Notes: generated by a model not told the origin, from the sequence alone. 64,000 nucleotides of DNA from Seminibacterium arietis (GCF_042675725.1 NZ_JBHTJN010000012.1:1-64000), one strand, 5' to 3'. Positions 41,981-51,350 are shown, counted from the stretch's first letter. Translations and numbers: made by a program.

Positions 41981-42583
41981 GTGAGCAATATGAACTCTGT
42001 TTCTTTATGGCAAATATCATCATCACAGCTGGAAGAAATTCGATTACACATGCTGAAATTTGCACAATTACAACTTAAAAATTATGACCTAGCTGAAGAT
42101 ATGGTACAAGAAGCCTTTTTAAATGCTTATAAATATGCAGAACAATTTAAAGGTGAAGCAGCACTAAAAACATGGATTTTTGCAATTTTAAAGAATAAAA
42201 TTTTGGATTTCATACGAAAAAAACAAAAAGAACTGCATTTCTCTGAATTAAATGATGATGATCGAGATTTGAGTGATAAATTGTTTAAAAGTGACGGTGA
42301 ATGGGATCAAACTCTTTACCTTTCAAAGCATTGGCAACACACAGATAGTGCAGTTTATTCAGATCAATTTTGGCAGGTATTTGAGCTTTGTTTAAATCAT
42401 TTACCATCAAAACAAGCCCAAGTCTTCATGATGCGATCTCTACTAGAAATGCAGACTGAAGAAATTTGCCAAGAGTGCCATATATCTACTGCTAACCTAC
42501 ACACTCAACTTTATCGAGCCAGACTACAGTTACAAGTTTGCCTTTCACAAAAATGGTTTGGAGAAAACAATGTTAAAATGTAA
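41981..42583 (+). CDS. ECF-type RNA polymerase sigma factor
   Basis: A 200-residue sigma-70 family protein lacking regions 1 and 3. Region 2 (about 20-90) has YDLAEDMVQEAFLNAYKYAE and FKGEAALKTWIFAILKNKIL. Region 4 (about 145-190) has LPSKQAQVFMMRSLLEMQTE and the HTH ECHISTANLHTQLYRARLQL. The start is either GTG 41981, right after the hvfC stop, or ATG 41990. It overlaps a small zinc-finger protein gene and probably drives the hvf promoter at 39472-39500. The inducing signal is likely copper or a related stress; that is inference. Confidence 0.9.
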   Translation: MSNMNSVSLWQISSSQLEEIRLHMLKFAQLQLKNYDLAEDMVQEAFLNAYKYAEQFKGEAALKTWIFAILKNKILDFIRKKQKELHFSELNDDDRDLSDKLFKSDGEWDQTLYLSKHWQHTDSAVYSDQFWQVFELCLNHLPSKQAQVFMMRSLLEMQTEEICQECHISTANLHTQLYRARLQLQVCLSQKWFGENNVKM

Positions 42584-42743
42584 TCGCATTACTCGTCTAG
42601 TTTCTCAACAACAAGAACAATCACTGCCTTTTAGTCAATTAATACAAGTAAAAATGCATCTGGCTATATGTAGTCGCTGTCGTGCTTTTGATAAAAATAA
42701 TCAAAAACTCACCGCACTCATGAAAAAATTTAGCGAGAAGTAA
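42570..42743 (+). CDS. Small zinc-finger anti-sigma factor
   Basis: A 57-residue protein. Start is ATG 42570 with GGAGA upstream. It overlaps the sigma gene by 14 bases. The motif MHLAICSRC (His-x3-Cys-x2-Cys) is the core of zf-HC2/ZAS anti-sigma domains. The rest is charged helix, with no membrane segment. ZAS domains release their sigma factor upon oxidation or metal exchange at the cysteines, which suits a copper-response locus. Confidence 0.82.
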   Translation: MLKCNRITRLVSQQQEQSLPFSQLIQVKMHLAICSRCRAFDKNNQKLTALMKKFSEK

Positions 42744-42848
42744 AAGGCTGAATACCAAAAATTTTCCTTGAATGAACTTATAGAAATCGTCATAATTCAA
42801 CTAGTTACTATAAACTTTATTAAACTTAAATAATATTGGAAAGACTAA

Positions 42849-43283
42849 ATGATCGCATTAATTCAAAGAGTTACTGAAGCTAGCGTTGAAGTAGAGAATA
42901 AAATAGTCGGACAAATCAAACAGGGACTTTTAGTTTTACTAGGAGTAGAAAAAGAAGACTCTCAAGAAAAGGCTGAACGTTTAGTGCAAAAAGTGCTTAA
43001 TTACCGTGTTTTTGCTGATGACCAAGGAAAAATGAATTTAAATGTGCAACAAATTAATGGTGAAGTGCTAGTTGTATCTCAGTTTACTTTAGCTGCAAAT
43101 ACACAAAAAGGATTGCGTCCAAGCTTTTCTGACGGAGCTTCCCCTTTGTTGGCTGAAAATTTATATCACTATTTTATTCAAAAATGTGGTGAAAAAGTAC
43201 CAGCTTCTACAGGCGTATTTGGAGCTGATATGAAAGTGAGCTTAATTAACGATGGACCCGTTACTTTTTGGCTAACTGCATAA
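42849..43283 (+). CDS. dtd: D-aminoacyl-tRNA deacylase
   Basis: A 144-residue homodimeric proofreading enzyme that hydrolyses D-aminoacyl-tRNA and misformed Gly-tRNA(Ala). Signatures are SQFTLAA (about 77-83) and the cross-subunit Gly-cisPro loop NDGPVTFWL (about 134-142). It starts MIALIQRVTEASVEVENKIV like the E. coli enzyme. It stands alone between the hvf locus and the minus-strand ABC-F gene. Confidence 0.97.
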   Translation: MIALIQRVTEASVEVENKIVGQIKQGLLVLLGVEKEDSQEKAERLVQKVLNYRVFADDQGKMNLNVQQINGEVLVVSQFTLAANTQKGLRPSFSDGASPLLAENLYHYFIQKCGEKVPASTGVFGADMKVSLINDGPVTFWLTA

Positions 43284-43342
43284 TTTACCCCTTTACAAAA
43301 TAAACAGTACATAATCGATTTTTATCTAGAAGATCAAAAAAA

Positions 43343-45265
43343 TTAATCTAACATTTCTTCTAATAACTCTTGTTGCTCAAACCATTCAACTTCAATTTGT
43401 TCTAGCTGTTTTTTATATTGGTTTTGATCAAATAAAATTTTAGTTAGTTTTTGCTTATTTTCTAGTAAGTAAATACTAGCATCAGATAATTGCAATGTAA
43501 TCTGCTCTAGTTTTTCATTATATTCAGTTATTTTCTGCTCACACTCCACAATTTTTTTACGAATAGGTGCCGATTTTTGCCTAAGTTCAGCTTCACGACG
43601 TTTTTGTTCTTTGCGGTTGCTTTGAGTCGAATTTTCTTTAGGATTTATGACCGCACTTTCTGATTTTTCTATTTTTTCTAACTTATCAATTTCTGCTAGC
43701 CACTTTTGGTAATCCAATAAATCGCCTTTAAATTCTTCAACTTTCCGATTATGAACTAAATAAAACTGTTCTACTGTACTACGCAATAAATATCGATCAT
43801 GAGAAACAACAACAAGCGATCCTTGATAATCAACTAAAGCCTCTGTTAGTGCTTGCCGCATATCTAGGTCTAAATGATTTGTTGGCTCGTCTAAAAGCAA
43901 TAAATTTGGACGTTGCCATACAATTAATGATAAAACTAAGCGGGCTTTTTCTCCACCCGAAAAAAATTTAACTAATTGGTTAACTTTATCACCGTGAAAA
44001 GCAAAACTACCTAAGTAATCGCGTAGTTGTTGTTCTGTTTGTTGAGGAGCAATTTTTTGTAAATGCCATAATGCAGTTTCATCACATCGCAAAATATCTA
44101 GTTGATGTTGAGCAAAATAGCCAATTTTAACTCCTTTTGCAACTTCTACTGAACCTGAAATTGGGCTTAATTCTCCTGCTAATAATTTAATTAAAGTAGA
44201 TTTTCCAGCACCATTTCTGCCTAATAAACCTATTCTTGATCCTGGCACTAGATTCAGCTTAATTGCATTTAAAATTTCTACCGCACTTTCTATGTTTTTA
44301 TATCCAGCCACTGCTTTATCAATCGACATTAACGGATTTGGTAGCGAAATAGGATCGCGAAATTTAAATGTGAACGGATTATCTACGTAAGCAGGAGCTA
44401 TTAGCTCCATTCGCTCTAAAGCTTTAATCCTACTTTGAGCTTGTTTCGCTTTCGTTGCCTTTGCTTTAAAGCGATCTATATATTTTTGTAGATGAGCTAC
44501 TTTTTGTTGTTGCTGACGATAAAGTGCGGTCTGTTGTGCTAATTTTTCTGCTCTTTGGATTTCAAAAGAAGAATAATCTCCCGTATATTCATTAAGCTGT
44601 TGGTTCTCAATATGCAATATTTTATTTACTATAGGATCAAGAAAATCCCTATCGTGAGAAATTAAGATTAGTGTTCCTTGATATTGCATTAACCAGCGTT
44701 CTAACCAAATTACAGCATCAAGATCTAAATGGTTAGTTGGTTCGTCTAATAGCAATAAATCAGATGGACAAAGTAGAGCTTGAGCCAAATTTAGTCGCAT
44801 ACGCCAACCACCCGAAAAAGATTTAACAGGAAGTTGCAATTGTTGCTGTGAAAACCCTAAACCATGTAAAAGAGTCGCCGCTCTAGCTTGAATTGTCCAG
44901 GCATCAATTAAATCAAGTTTTGCATGAATGCGAGCAATATCTTCACCATTATTACGTTCATTTGCATTTTTTAGTTCTAATTGTAAGCGACAATATTCAC
45001 GATCCCCTTCAATAACATAATCCAAAGCTGTTGTTTGTAGAGATGGAGTTTCTTGATTTACCCAAGACAAAGCCCAATTAATAGGATATTTGATGTCTCC
45101 ACTTTCTGCTACTATTTGTTTTTTTAACAAACTAAGCAATGATGATTTTCCACAACCATTTTTCCCCACTAATCCTACTTTTTGTTTTGGATTAATAGTT
45201 GCAGTAGCATTTTTTAATAATAAAGTTTGACCTTGTTTTAAGGTCAGATTAGTAAAAAAAATCAT
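43343..45265 (-). CDS. yheS: ABC-F family ATPase YheS
   Basis: A 640-residue soluble ABC-F translation factor with two ATPase domains. The first Walker A is GKNGCGKSS (about 34-42) with signature FSGGWRMR. The second is GRNGAGKST with signature FSGGEKAR. Both Walker B motifs read LLLLDEPTNHLDLD. The inter-domain linker is basic (KAKATKAKQAQSRIKALERM), and the C-terminal coiled extension is charged. ABC-F proteins act on the ribosome E site during stalled translation. No membrane segments are present. Two uptake signals lie inside (44280, 44522) and one near the C-terminus (43650). Confidence 0.95.
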   Translation of the reverse strand: MIFFTNLTLKQGQTLLLKNATATINPKQKVGLVGKNGCGKSSLLSLLKKQIVAESGDIKYPINWALSWVNQETPSLQTTALDYVIEGDREYCRLQLELKNANERNNGEDIARIHAKLDLIDAWTIQARAATLLHGLGFSQQQLQLPVKSFSGGWRMRLNLAQALLCPSDLLLLDEPTNHLDLDAVIWLERWLMQYQGTLILISHDRDFLDPIVNKILHIENQQLNEYTGDYSSFEIQRAEKLAQQTALYRQQQQKVAHLQKYIDRFKAKATKAKQAQSRIKALERMELIAPAYVDNPFTFKFRDPISLPNPLMSIDKAVAGYKNIESAVEILNAIKLNLVPGSRIGLLGRNGAGKSTLIKLLAGELSPISGSVEVAKGVKIGYFAQHQLDILRCDETALWHLQKIAPQQTEQQLRDYLGSFAFHGDKVNQLVKFFSGGEKARLVLSLIVWQRPNLLLLDEPTNHLDLDMRQALTEALVDYQGSLVVVSHDRYLLRSTVEQFYLVHNRKVEEFKGDLLDYQKWLAEIDKLEKIEKSESAVINPKENSTQSNRKEQKRREAELRQKSAPIRKKIVECEQKITEYNEKLEQITLQLSDASIYLLENKQKLTKILFDQNQYKKQLEQIEVEWFEQQELLEEMLD

Positions 45266-45348
45266 TATTTTTAGCTATTTTGTTATAAGATATTAATCAG
45301 TGTTCCACTTATTTTTGACTATTTTCCACTTTTTTCTCGGAGTTGCCA

Positions 45349-45966
45349 ATGTTTGATTCCCTTATTGTTCAATTTGTTGTGTTATGGGCTGTAATTGATC
45401 CTATCGGTTCACTACCTGTTTACTTAACTAAAACGGTTGGTTTATCAGTAGAAGATCGTCAAAAAATAGCTCTTAAAGCAATTTTAATTTCAACTGGTAT
45501 TTTATTATTTTTCTTAATATTCGGACAAATTTTATTAGAAGCTATGCAAATTCCACTCACTGCATTTCAAATTGCAGGAGGTTTGGTGTTGCTGCTTTTT
45601 GCATTAACAATGATTTTCGGTGAAGGGAAACCAGAACAAGAAATTAAAATGTCTGCTAGCTTGAGTGAACTAGCAGTTTATCCTTTAGCTGTTCCCTCAA
45701 TTGCTTCACCAGGAGCTATGATGGCAATTGTATTACTAACGGATAACCATCGTTTTAATTTATTTGATCAAGCAATGACTACTTTAATAATGTTGACTGT
45801 ATTACTTATTACTTATTTGCTTTTTCTAGCGGCTAATAGAATACAGCGAATTATAGGTAATACTGGAGCTGCTGTTATCAGTAGAGTTATGGGACTTATT
45901 CTTGCCGCTGTGGCTATCAATAATATGTTAGTTGGAATTCGAGATTTTTTTACACAAATAGGCTAA
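45349..45966 (+). CDS. MarC/YhgN family membrane protein
   Basis: A 205-residue inner-membrane protein with six predicted helices, of the UPF0056/MarC family. The start ATG 45349 follows CGGAG; the frame opens two codons earlier with TTG. Typical parts are FVVLWAVIDPIGSLPVYLTK near the N-terminus and YPLAVPSIASPGAMMAIVLL mid-protein. Function is unknown; MarC was wrongly linked to antibiotic resistance. Its neighbours are divergent yheS and downstream oadG. Confidence 0.9.
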   Translation: MFDSLIVQFVVLWAVIDPIGSLPVYLTKTVGLSVEDRQKIALKAILISTGILLFFLIFGQILLEAMQIPLTAFQIAGGLVLLLFALTMIFGEGKPEQEIKMSASLSELAVYPLAVPSIASPGAMMAIVLLTDNHRFNLFDQAMTTLIMLTVLLITYLLFLAANRIQRIIGNTGAAVISRVMGLILAAVAINNMLVGIRDFFTQIG

Positions 45967-46027
45967 TTAGGACATCTATAGGATAAAGTTTAATTTTACG
46001 GCATTCTGCTTTAATCTTTTTCAATTA

Positions 46028-46043
46028 TGTGATCCACTTCAAA
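46028..46043 (+). promoter_or_regulatory. Candidate CRP site upstream of oadGAB
   Basis: TGTGA-TCCACT-TCAAA fits TGTGA-N6-TCACA except in one position. It lies 60-75 bases before the oadG start. CRP control would suit an operon for citrate or oxaloacetate fermentation; inferred. Confidence 0.4.
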
Positions 46044-46102
46044 AAAATTTTTTGTAAAAAAGGTTATCATAGCAAGGTTGTTTTTTATGCTGAGGTATAA
46101 CA

Positions 46103-46354
46103 ATGACTAATGCACAGCTTATGCAAGAAGGTATTAATCTAATGATTGCAGGCATGGGATTCGTCATGCTTTTTCTTTGGATTTTAATTATTGCCGTTGG
46201 CTTAATGTCAAAAATCATTAATAAATTCTTCCCTGAACCTGTAACAATTACAGCGGATTCACCAACAATCCATTCACAAACTAACGATGCTCAATTACGA
46301 GCAGTGATAGCCGTGGCAATAGCTCACCATCGTCGTTGTAAAGGTCTTAAATAA
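46103..46354 (+). CDS. oadG: Oxaloacetate decarboxylase gamma chain
   Basis: An 83-residue subunit with one N-terminal helix (about 13-36), then a polar tail ending HHRRCKGLK, whose histidine/cysteine-rich end helps bind zinc in the decarboxylase. It links OadA to the membrane pump OadB. The ribosome site is GAGG. It is the first gene of oadGAB, 15 bases before oadA. Confidence 0.92.
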   Translation: MTNAQLMQEGINLMIAGMGFVMLFLWILIIAVGLMSKIINKFFPEPVTITADSPTIHSQTNDAQLRAVIAVAIAHHRRCKGLK

Positions 46355-46369
46355 TTTGGAGTTGATAAA

Positions 46370-48177
46370 ATGAATACACAAAATAGAAAAATTGATGTTA
46401 CTGATGTTGTATTACGTGATGCTCATCAATCGTTATTTGCTACTCGCTTACGTCTTGAAGATATGTTGCCAATTGCAGCGGAGCTAGATTCTGTAGGATA
46501 CTGGTCTTTAGAAGCTTGGGGGGGAGCAACTTTTGATGCTTGTATTCGTTTTTTAGGAGAAGATCCTTGGGTACGTTTACGTGAATTAAAAAAAGCTATG
46601 CCAAAAACGCCACTACAAATGTTATTACGTGGTCAAAATTTATTAGGTTATCGTCATTATGCTGATGATGTAATAGATCGTTTTGTTGAAAGAGCAGTGG
46701 AAAATGGTATGTCAGTATTCCGTGTTTTTGATGCTATGAACGATCCACGTAATATGCAACAAGCATTAAAAGCAGTGAAAAAATGTGGTGGACATGCTCA
46801 AGGAACATTAAGTTACACAACTAGCCCAGTACACACATTAGAAACTTGGTTAGACACAACAGAACAATTGCTAGAGATTGGAATAGACTCTCTAGTTATC
46901 AAAGACATGTCGGGAATTCTAACCCCTGTTGAAGCTTATAAATTAGTGAGTGAAATAAAAAACGCTATGAAGTACGTTTACATTTACACTGCCATGCTAC
47001 TACAGGTATGGCTGAAATGGCATTATTGAAAGCTGTAGAAGCTGGTGCTGATTGTATTGATACTGCAATTTCATCTATGAGTGGTACTTATGGTCATCCT
47101 GCGACTGAAGCTATGGTTGCTACATTACAGGATACCCAATATGATACGGGACTTAACATTCCTCAATTAGAAAAAATAGCAGCTTATTTTCGTGAAGTGC
47201 GGAAAAAATACCATAAATTTGAAGGGCTATTAAAAGGAGTAGATAGTCGAATTTTAGTTGCTCAAGTGCCAGGTGGAATGCTTACTAACTTAGAGGGTCA
47301 ATTAAAACAACAAAATGCAGCCGATAAGTTGGATTTAGTGCTACAAGAAATTCCAAAAGTTAGAAAAGATTTGGGCTATATTCCATTAGTTACTCCGACA
47401 TCGCAAATTGTTGGTACACAAGCAGTAATCAACGTTTTGATGGGAGAACGTTATAAAACTATTGCCAAAGAAACAGCAGGTATTTTAAAAGGAGAATATG
47501 GGCGAACACCAGCACCAGTAAATCTTGAACTACAAGAAAAAGTACTAAATGGTAAACAACCAATTACTGATCGTCCAGCAGATCATCTTGCACCAGAAAT
47601 GGATAAGCTTACTGCAGAAGTAAAACAACTTGCTAAAGATAAAGGTATCTCTTTATCAGAAAATGAAATTGATGATGTGCTGATAGTAGCGTTGTTCCCA
47701 CAAGTGGGATTAAAGTTCTTAGAAAATCGCCACAATCCTGCTGCATTTGAAGCGAAACCAAGCATTGAAAAAACCACAGAAAAACCTGCTTCACCTTGTC
47801 CACCAAAAGACAACAAATCTTCAGTTTATACTGTTGAATTAGAAGGTAAAGCTTTTGTTGTAAAAGTGAGTGAGGGGGGAAGCATTGATAACATCAGCGT
47901 AGTTACTCCAGCTGCACAATCACCCGTAATTTCTCCAGAAAACAAATCACCTGCTACAGCAAGTGGTACATCTGTGAATGCACCAATGGCAGGTAATATT
48001 TGGAAAGTAGTTGCAACAGAAGGGCAAACTGTCGCAGAAGGAGACGTGCTATTAATTTTAGAAGCTATGAAAATGGAAACTGAAATTCGAGCAGCTTGTG
48101 CGGGAACAGTGCAAGGTATTAAAGTAAAAGCAGGCGATGCTGTTAGTGTAGGCGATTCACTAATGACCATTGCATAA
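46370..48177 (+). pseudogene. oadA: Oxaloacetate decarboxylase alpha chain, broken by one frameshift
   Basis: The biotin-containing catalytic subunit is split into two reading frames. The 5' part (46370-47029, 219 aa) covers the carboxyltransferase N-terminus (TDVVLRDAHQSLFATRLRLE). The 3' part continues from about 46970 to 48177 and includes the metal-binding HLHCHATTG, the rest of the barrel, and a biotinyl domain with EAMKMETEI. Frame is restored by one extra A in the A6 run at 46957-46962: the peptide then reads EIKKRYEVRLHLHCHATTG, as expected for the family. It is either a recent mutation, a sequencing error, or a gene rescued by slippage. As written, no HCH metal site is made in the first product. 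Confidence 0.9.
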
Positions 48178-48187
48178 GGTGGTAAAT

Positions 48188-49495
48188 ATGGGAGAAAGTA
48201 TTTTAGCCTTAATTAATGGTATGGGCATAATGCACTTAAGTTTGGGACAAGCAGTGATGATAGTAATCAGTTGCTTATTGCTATGGCTTGCTATTGCTCG
48301 TAAATTTGAACCGCTCTTGCTATTACCAATTGGTTTTGGAGGATTACTATCTAATATTCCTGAAGCTGGCTTAGCAATGACAGCATTAGATAATTTACTT
48401 CATCATGGAAATATGCAACAGCTTTTAGTAATTGCAAAAAAATTAAACACTGTTGCTGATCCTGTTGCAATAAAGACCGCACTTAGTAGTGCATTACCGT
48501 CAGTAGTCAATGAACTCGAAGCAATAGCTGGGGATATGGGATACAGCGCAGGTGTATTAGCATTGTTTTATAAAATAGCTATTGGTTATGGTGTCGCTCC
48601 TTTAATTATTTTTATGGGAGTAGGTGCTATGACTGATTTCGGACCATTGCTCGCTAATCCACGTACACTACTATTAGGTGCTGCGGCACAGTTCGGCATT
48701 TTTGCTACTGTATTAGGTGCATTAGGTTTAAATTGGCTAGGTATTATTAATTTTACACTACCACAAGCTGCAGCAATAGGTATTATTGGTGGGGCAGATG
48801 GTCCAACAGCGATTTATTTAGCAGGTAAATTGGCTCCTGAATTACTTGGTGCAATAGCTGTAGCGGCCTATTCTTACATGGCTCTTGTACCGTTGATTCA
48901 GCCGCCCATCATGAAAGCTTTAACAACAGACAAAGAGCGTAAAATCAGAATGACTCAATTACGCACCGTCAGTCAGAGAGAGAAAATTCTATTTCCTATC
49001 GTACTATTGGTTTTAGTTGCATTATTACTACCAGATGCAGCCCCTTTATTAGGCATGTTCTGTTTTGGTAACTTAATGAGAGTGAGTGGCGTAGTTGAAA
49101 GATTAAATGATACAGCTCAAAATGCTTTAATTAACATCGTAACTATTTTTCTCGGATTATCAGTCGGTGCAAAATTAGTGGCAGATAAATTCCTACAACC
49201 GCAAACAATAGGAATTTTAGCATTAGGTATTATCGCTTTTGGAATTGGTACAGCTAGTGGGGTGATTATGGCTAAATTAATGAATAAATTTAGTAAAAAT
49301 AAAATAAATCCTCTTATTGGTGCTGCGGGTGTTTCTGCTGTGCCGATGGCTGCTCGAGTAGCAAATAAAGTTGGTTTAGAAGCCGATCACCAAAATTTCC
49401 TGTTAATGTATGCAATGGGTCCAAATGTTGCTGGAGTAATAGGATCTGCTATAGCTGCGGGGGTAATGTTGAAATACATTTCTGCCATGTTATAA
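48188..49495 (+). CDS. oadB: Oxaloacetate decarboxylase beta chain (Na+ pump)
   Basis: A 435-residue membrane subunit that exports about two Na+ per carboxybiotin decarboxylated. Start is ATG 48188, preceded by AAGGTGG; the frame opens earlier only by TTG inside oadA. Family signatures are MGVGAMTDFGPLLANPRTLLLG and the Na+/carboxybiotin site GGADGPTAIYLAGKLAPELL. A C-terminal GAAGVSAVPMAARVANKVGL is also typical. It is intact, in contrast to oadA, so the loss of oadA is recent or only apparent. Confidence 0.96.
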   Translation: MGESILALINGMGIMHLSLGQAVMIVISCLLLWLAIARKFEPLLLLPIGFGGLLSNIPEAGLAMTALDNLLHHGNMQQLLVIAKKLNTVADPVAIKTALSSALPSVVNELEAIAGDMGYSAGVLALFYKIAIGYGVAPLIIFMGVGAMTDFGPLLANPRTLLLGAAAQFGIFATVLGALGLNWLGIINFTLPQAAAIGIIGGADGPTAIYLAGKLAPELLGAIAVAAYSYMALVPLIQPPIMKALTTDKERKIRMTQLRTVSQREKILFPIVLLVLVALLLPDAAPLLGMFCFGNLMRVSGVVERLNDTAQNALINIVTIFLGLSVGAKLVADKFLQPQTIGILALGIIAFGIGTASGVIMAKLMNKFSKNKINPLIGAAGVSAVPMAARVANKVGLEADHQNFLLMYAMGPNVAGVIGSAIAAGVMLKYISAML

Positions 49496-49518
49496 TCCAA
49501 GCTTATTAATTGATCAAC

Positions 49519-49541
49519 AAGGCGGTTTTTCCGCCTTTTAT
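49519..49541 (+). terminator. Terminator of oadGAB
   Basis: AAGGCGG (49519-49525), a TTTTT loop, CCGCCTT (49531-49537), then TTATTTTAG. It lies 23 bases past oadB. Confidence 0.9.
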
Positions 49542-49597
49542 TTTAGCAACAAAATTTTTTAAAACTCACCGCACTTAGCACGGAAAATATAACTATC

Positions 49598-50089
49598 ATG
49601 TCGTACTTAGAACGCGTTTTTCATGCTATTTTGTTTGAAGTTAGCGTTATTATTTTATCTATTTTCGCTTTATCTGTTTTTATACAAAACCAAACAGGTT
49701 CAGTCTCTATTGCTGTCATTTTAATATCTGTTATCGCCATGTTATGGAACTTTATTTTTAATATTGGGTTTGATTACTTTTTTACAGAACCAAGAGAGCA
49801 AAGGACAATTTTAATTAGAATATTACATACTGTTTCATTTGAAAGTGGACTATTAATTTTTACGTTGCCACTCATTGCTTATATTCTTAATATGGAGCTT
49901 ATAACTGCTTTTATTACGGATATTGGATTAACACTAATTATTATGTCATACACTTTTATTTTTAATTGGGCCTATGATCATCTTCGAGCTTTAATAATAA
50001 ATAAAAAATCAGAAATATCTGCTAAAACGCACCGCACTTTAGAACGGAAAAATATAACGCTATCAAGTAAAAACAAAAAGCGACAATAA
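49598..50089 (+). CDS. PACE family multidrug/polyamine efflux protein
   Basis: A 163-residue membrane protein with four helices arranged as two bacterial-transmembrane-pair repeats. Repeat signatures are ERVFHAILFE and RILHTVSFESGL, each followed by MLWNFIFNIGFDY or SYTFIFNWAYD. PACE (AceI-like) pumps export chlorhexidine, acriflavine or short diamines using the proton gradient. The C-terminal basic tail is variable. Uptake signals flank it at 49568 and 50031. No regulator is adjacent. Confidence 0.9.
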   Translation: MSYLERVFHAILFEVSVIILSIFALSVFIQNQTGSVSIAVILISVIAMLWNFIFNIGFDYFFTEPREQRTILIRILHTVSFESGLLIFTLPLIAYILNMELITAFITDIGLTLIIMSYTFIFNWAYDHLRALIINKKSEISAKTHRTLERKNITLSSKNKKRQ

Positions 50090-50099
50090 ATCGCTTTTT
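50075..50099. terminator. Bidirectional terminator between the PACE gene and ald
   Basis: AAAAAGCGA (50075-50083) pairs with TCGCTTTTT (50091-50099). The stem includes the PACE stop codon and serves both convergent genes. Confidence 0.85.
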
Positions 50100-50113
50100 G
50101 TTTTTCTAAATTA

Positions 50114-51223
50114 TTAGCCTAAAGCTACTCTAGCTTCTGTGTAAGGATAGTCAAAAGCTTCTGAAACACCTTTAAACGTACATTTTCCATTATAAGTATT
50201 TAAACCTTCTAAAATAGCAGGATCACTTAAACAAGCTGATTTAACTCCCATGTTAGCAATTTTTAGCCCAAATTCTAACGTTGAATCCGTTAACCCCAAA
50301 GTAGCCGTATGTGCAACACTACCTGGCATATTGGCGACACAATAATGAACAATACCATCAATCAAATAAACAGGGTCATCATGAGTTGTTGGATGTGAAC
50401 TTTCAACCCCCCCCCCCTGATCAATTGATACATCCACTAAAATTGTCCCTTTCTTCATTAAGTTAAGATCAGATTTATTAACTAAATGCGGTGTTTTTGC
50501 ACCAGGAACCAGTACTGCACCAATTACTACATCAGCTTCTTTGAGACATTTTTCAATATTTCCCCTTGAAGCGACTAACGTTGTAACCTTCATACCAAAA
50601 ATTTGGTCAAGATAGCTTAATCGCGATGCATTAATATCTAAAACTGTAACATCAGCACCAATTCCAACTGCAATTTGTGCTGCATTTAATCCAACAACTC
50701 CCCCACCAAGCACGACAACTTTTGCTTTAGGTGTACCTGCTGTACCACTCAACAAAATACCTGAACCGCCATATTTTTTTTGAATAAATTTAGCAGCTTC
50801 AAGCGTTGCCAAACGTCCTGCAATTTGGCTCATTGGCGTTAAACAAGGTAATCCCAATGATGTTTTGATCGTTTCATAAGCAATAGCTTGAATTTTTTTA
50901 GCAAGTAGCATGTCTGTTAATTCTTTGTCCGCAGCTAAATGGAGATATGTATATAAAATTTGTCCCTCACGAAAATAATCATACTCACAAGCGATTGGTT
51001 CTTTCACTTTAATAATCATTTCACTTTTAGTGAATAATTCAGCTTTATCAGTAATAACTGCACCCGCTTGTTGATACATTTGATCAGTAAAACCGATGGC
51101 TGCTCCTGCGTCTTTTTCTATATAGACTTTGTGTCCAGCAGCAACATAACTTTTAACATTTGCTGGAGTTAATCCAACACGGAATTCTTGAATTTTTATT
51201 TCTTTCGGACAACCAATAATCAT
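50114..51223 (-). CDS. ald: Alanine dehydrogenase
   Basis: A 369-residue NAD-dependent enzyme interconverting L-alanine and pyruvate plus ammonia. The start ATG 51223 follows AGGAGAATTT; the frame extends 19 codons further without support. The N-terminus MIIGCPKEIKIQEFRVGLTP, pyruvate-binding Lys73 and His95, NAD fold VVVLGGGVVGLNAAQIAVGI and catalytic region around Asp268 (VSIDQGG) can be seen. A run of 11 G bases encodes Gln269 to Val273 (QGGGV); many homologues have QGGC there. The frame is intact with 11 bases. A CRP site lies upstream (51335-51350). Confidence 0.95.
   Translation of the reverse strand: MIIGCPKEIKIQEFRVGLTPANVKSYVAAGHKVYIEKDAGAAIGFTDQMYQQAGAVITDKAELFTKSEMIIKVKEPIACEYDYFREGQILYTYLHLAADKELTDMLLAKKIQAIAYETIKTSLGLPCLTPMSQIAGRLATLEAAKFIQKKYGGSGILLSGTAGTPKAKVVVLGGGVVGLNAAQIAVGIGADVTVLDINASRLSYLDQIFGMKVTTLVASRGNIEKCLKEADVVIGAVLVPGAKTPHLVNKSDLNLMKKGTILVDVSIDQGGGVESSHPTTHDDPVYLIDGIVHYCVANMPGSVAHTATLGLTDSTLEFGLKIANMGVKSACLSDPAILEGLNTYNGKCTFKGVSEAFDYPYTEARVALG
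50407..50417. repeat. G11/C11 mononucleotide tract inside ald
   Basis: Eleven consecutive C bases on the plus strand (G on the coding strand) span codons 269-273 of ald, next to catalytic Asp268. Such a tract is very unlikely by chance in AT-rich DNA. Tracts of this length slip during replication, and in Pasteurellaceae simple repeats often act as on/off switches. With 11 bases the gene is ON; a gain or loss of one would truncate it. Confidence 0.9.
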
Positions 51224-51334
51224 ATAAATTCTCCTATTGATGCAAGATAAGATAAACGAGAGGATAACAACTTTAATCAATATTAACGTTGTATATATGT
51301 TTGATAATTATGCAACTTTTTAACCTCTTTTGTC

Positions 51335-51350
51335 TGTGAACTTCGTCACA
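51335..51350. promoter_or_regulatory. CRP site between ald and hmuT
   Basis: A perfect TGTGA-N6-TCACA (TGTGAACTTCGTCACA). It is 112 bases from the ald start and 129 from the hmuT start. Carbon-source control of ald is the simplest reading; effect on the divergent heme operon is possible. Confidence 0.75.

Noticed and set aside
46370..47029. Programmed ribosomal frameshift in oadA
   Set aside because: No classical slippery heptamer plus downstream structure is visible; an A-tract deletion or sequencing error explains it more simply.
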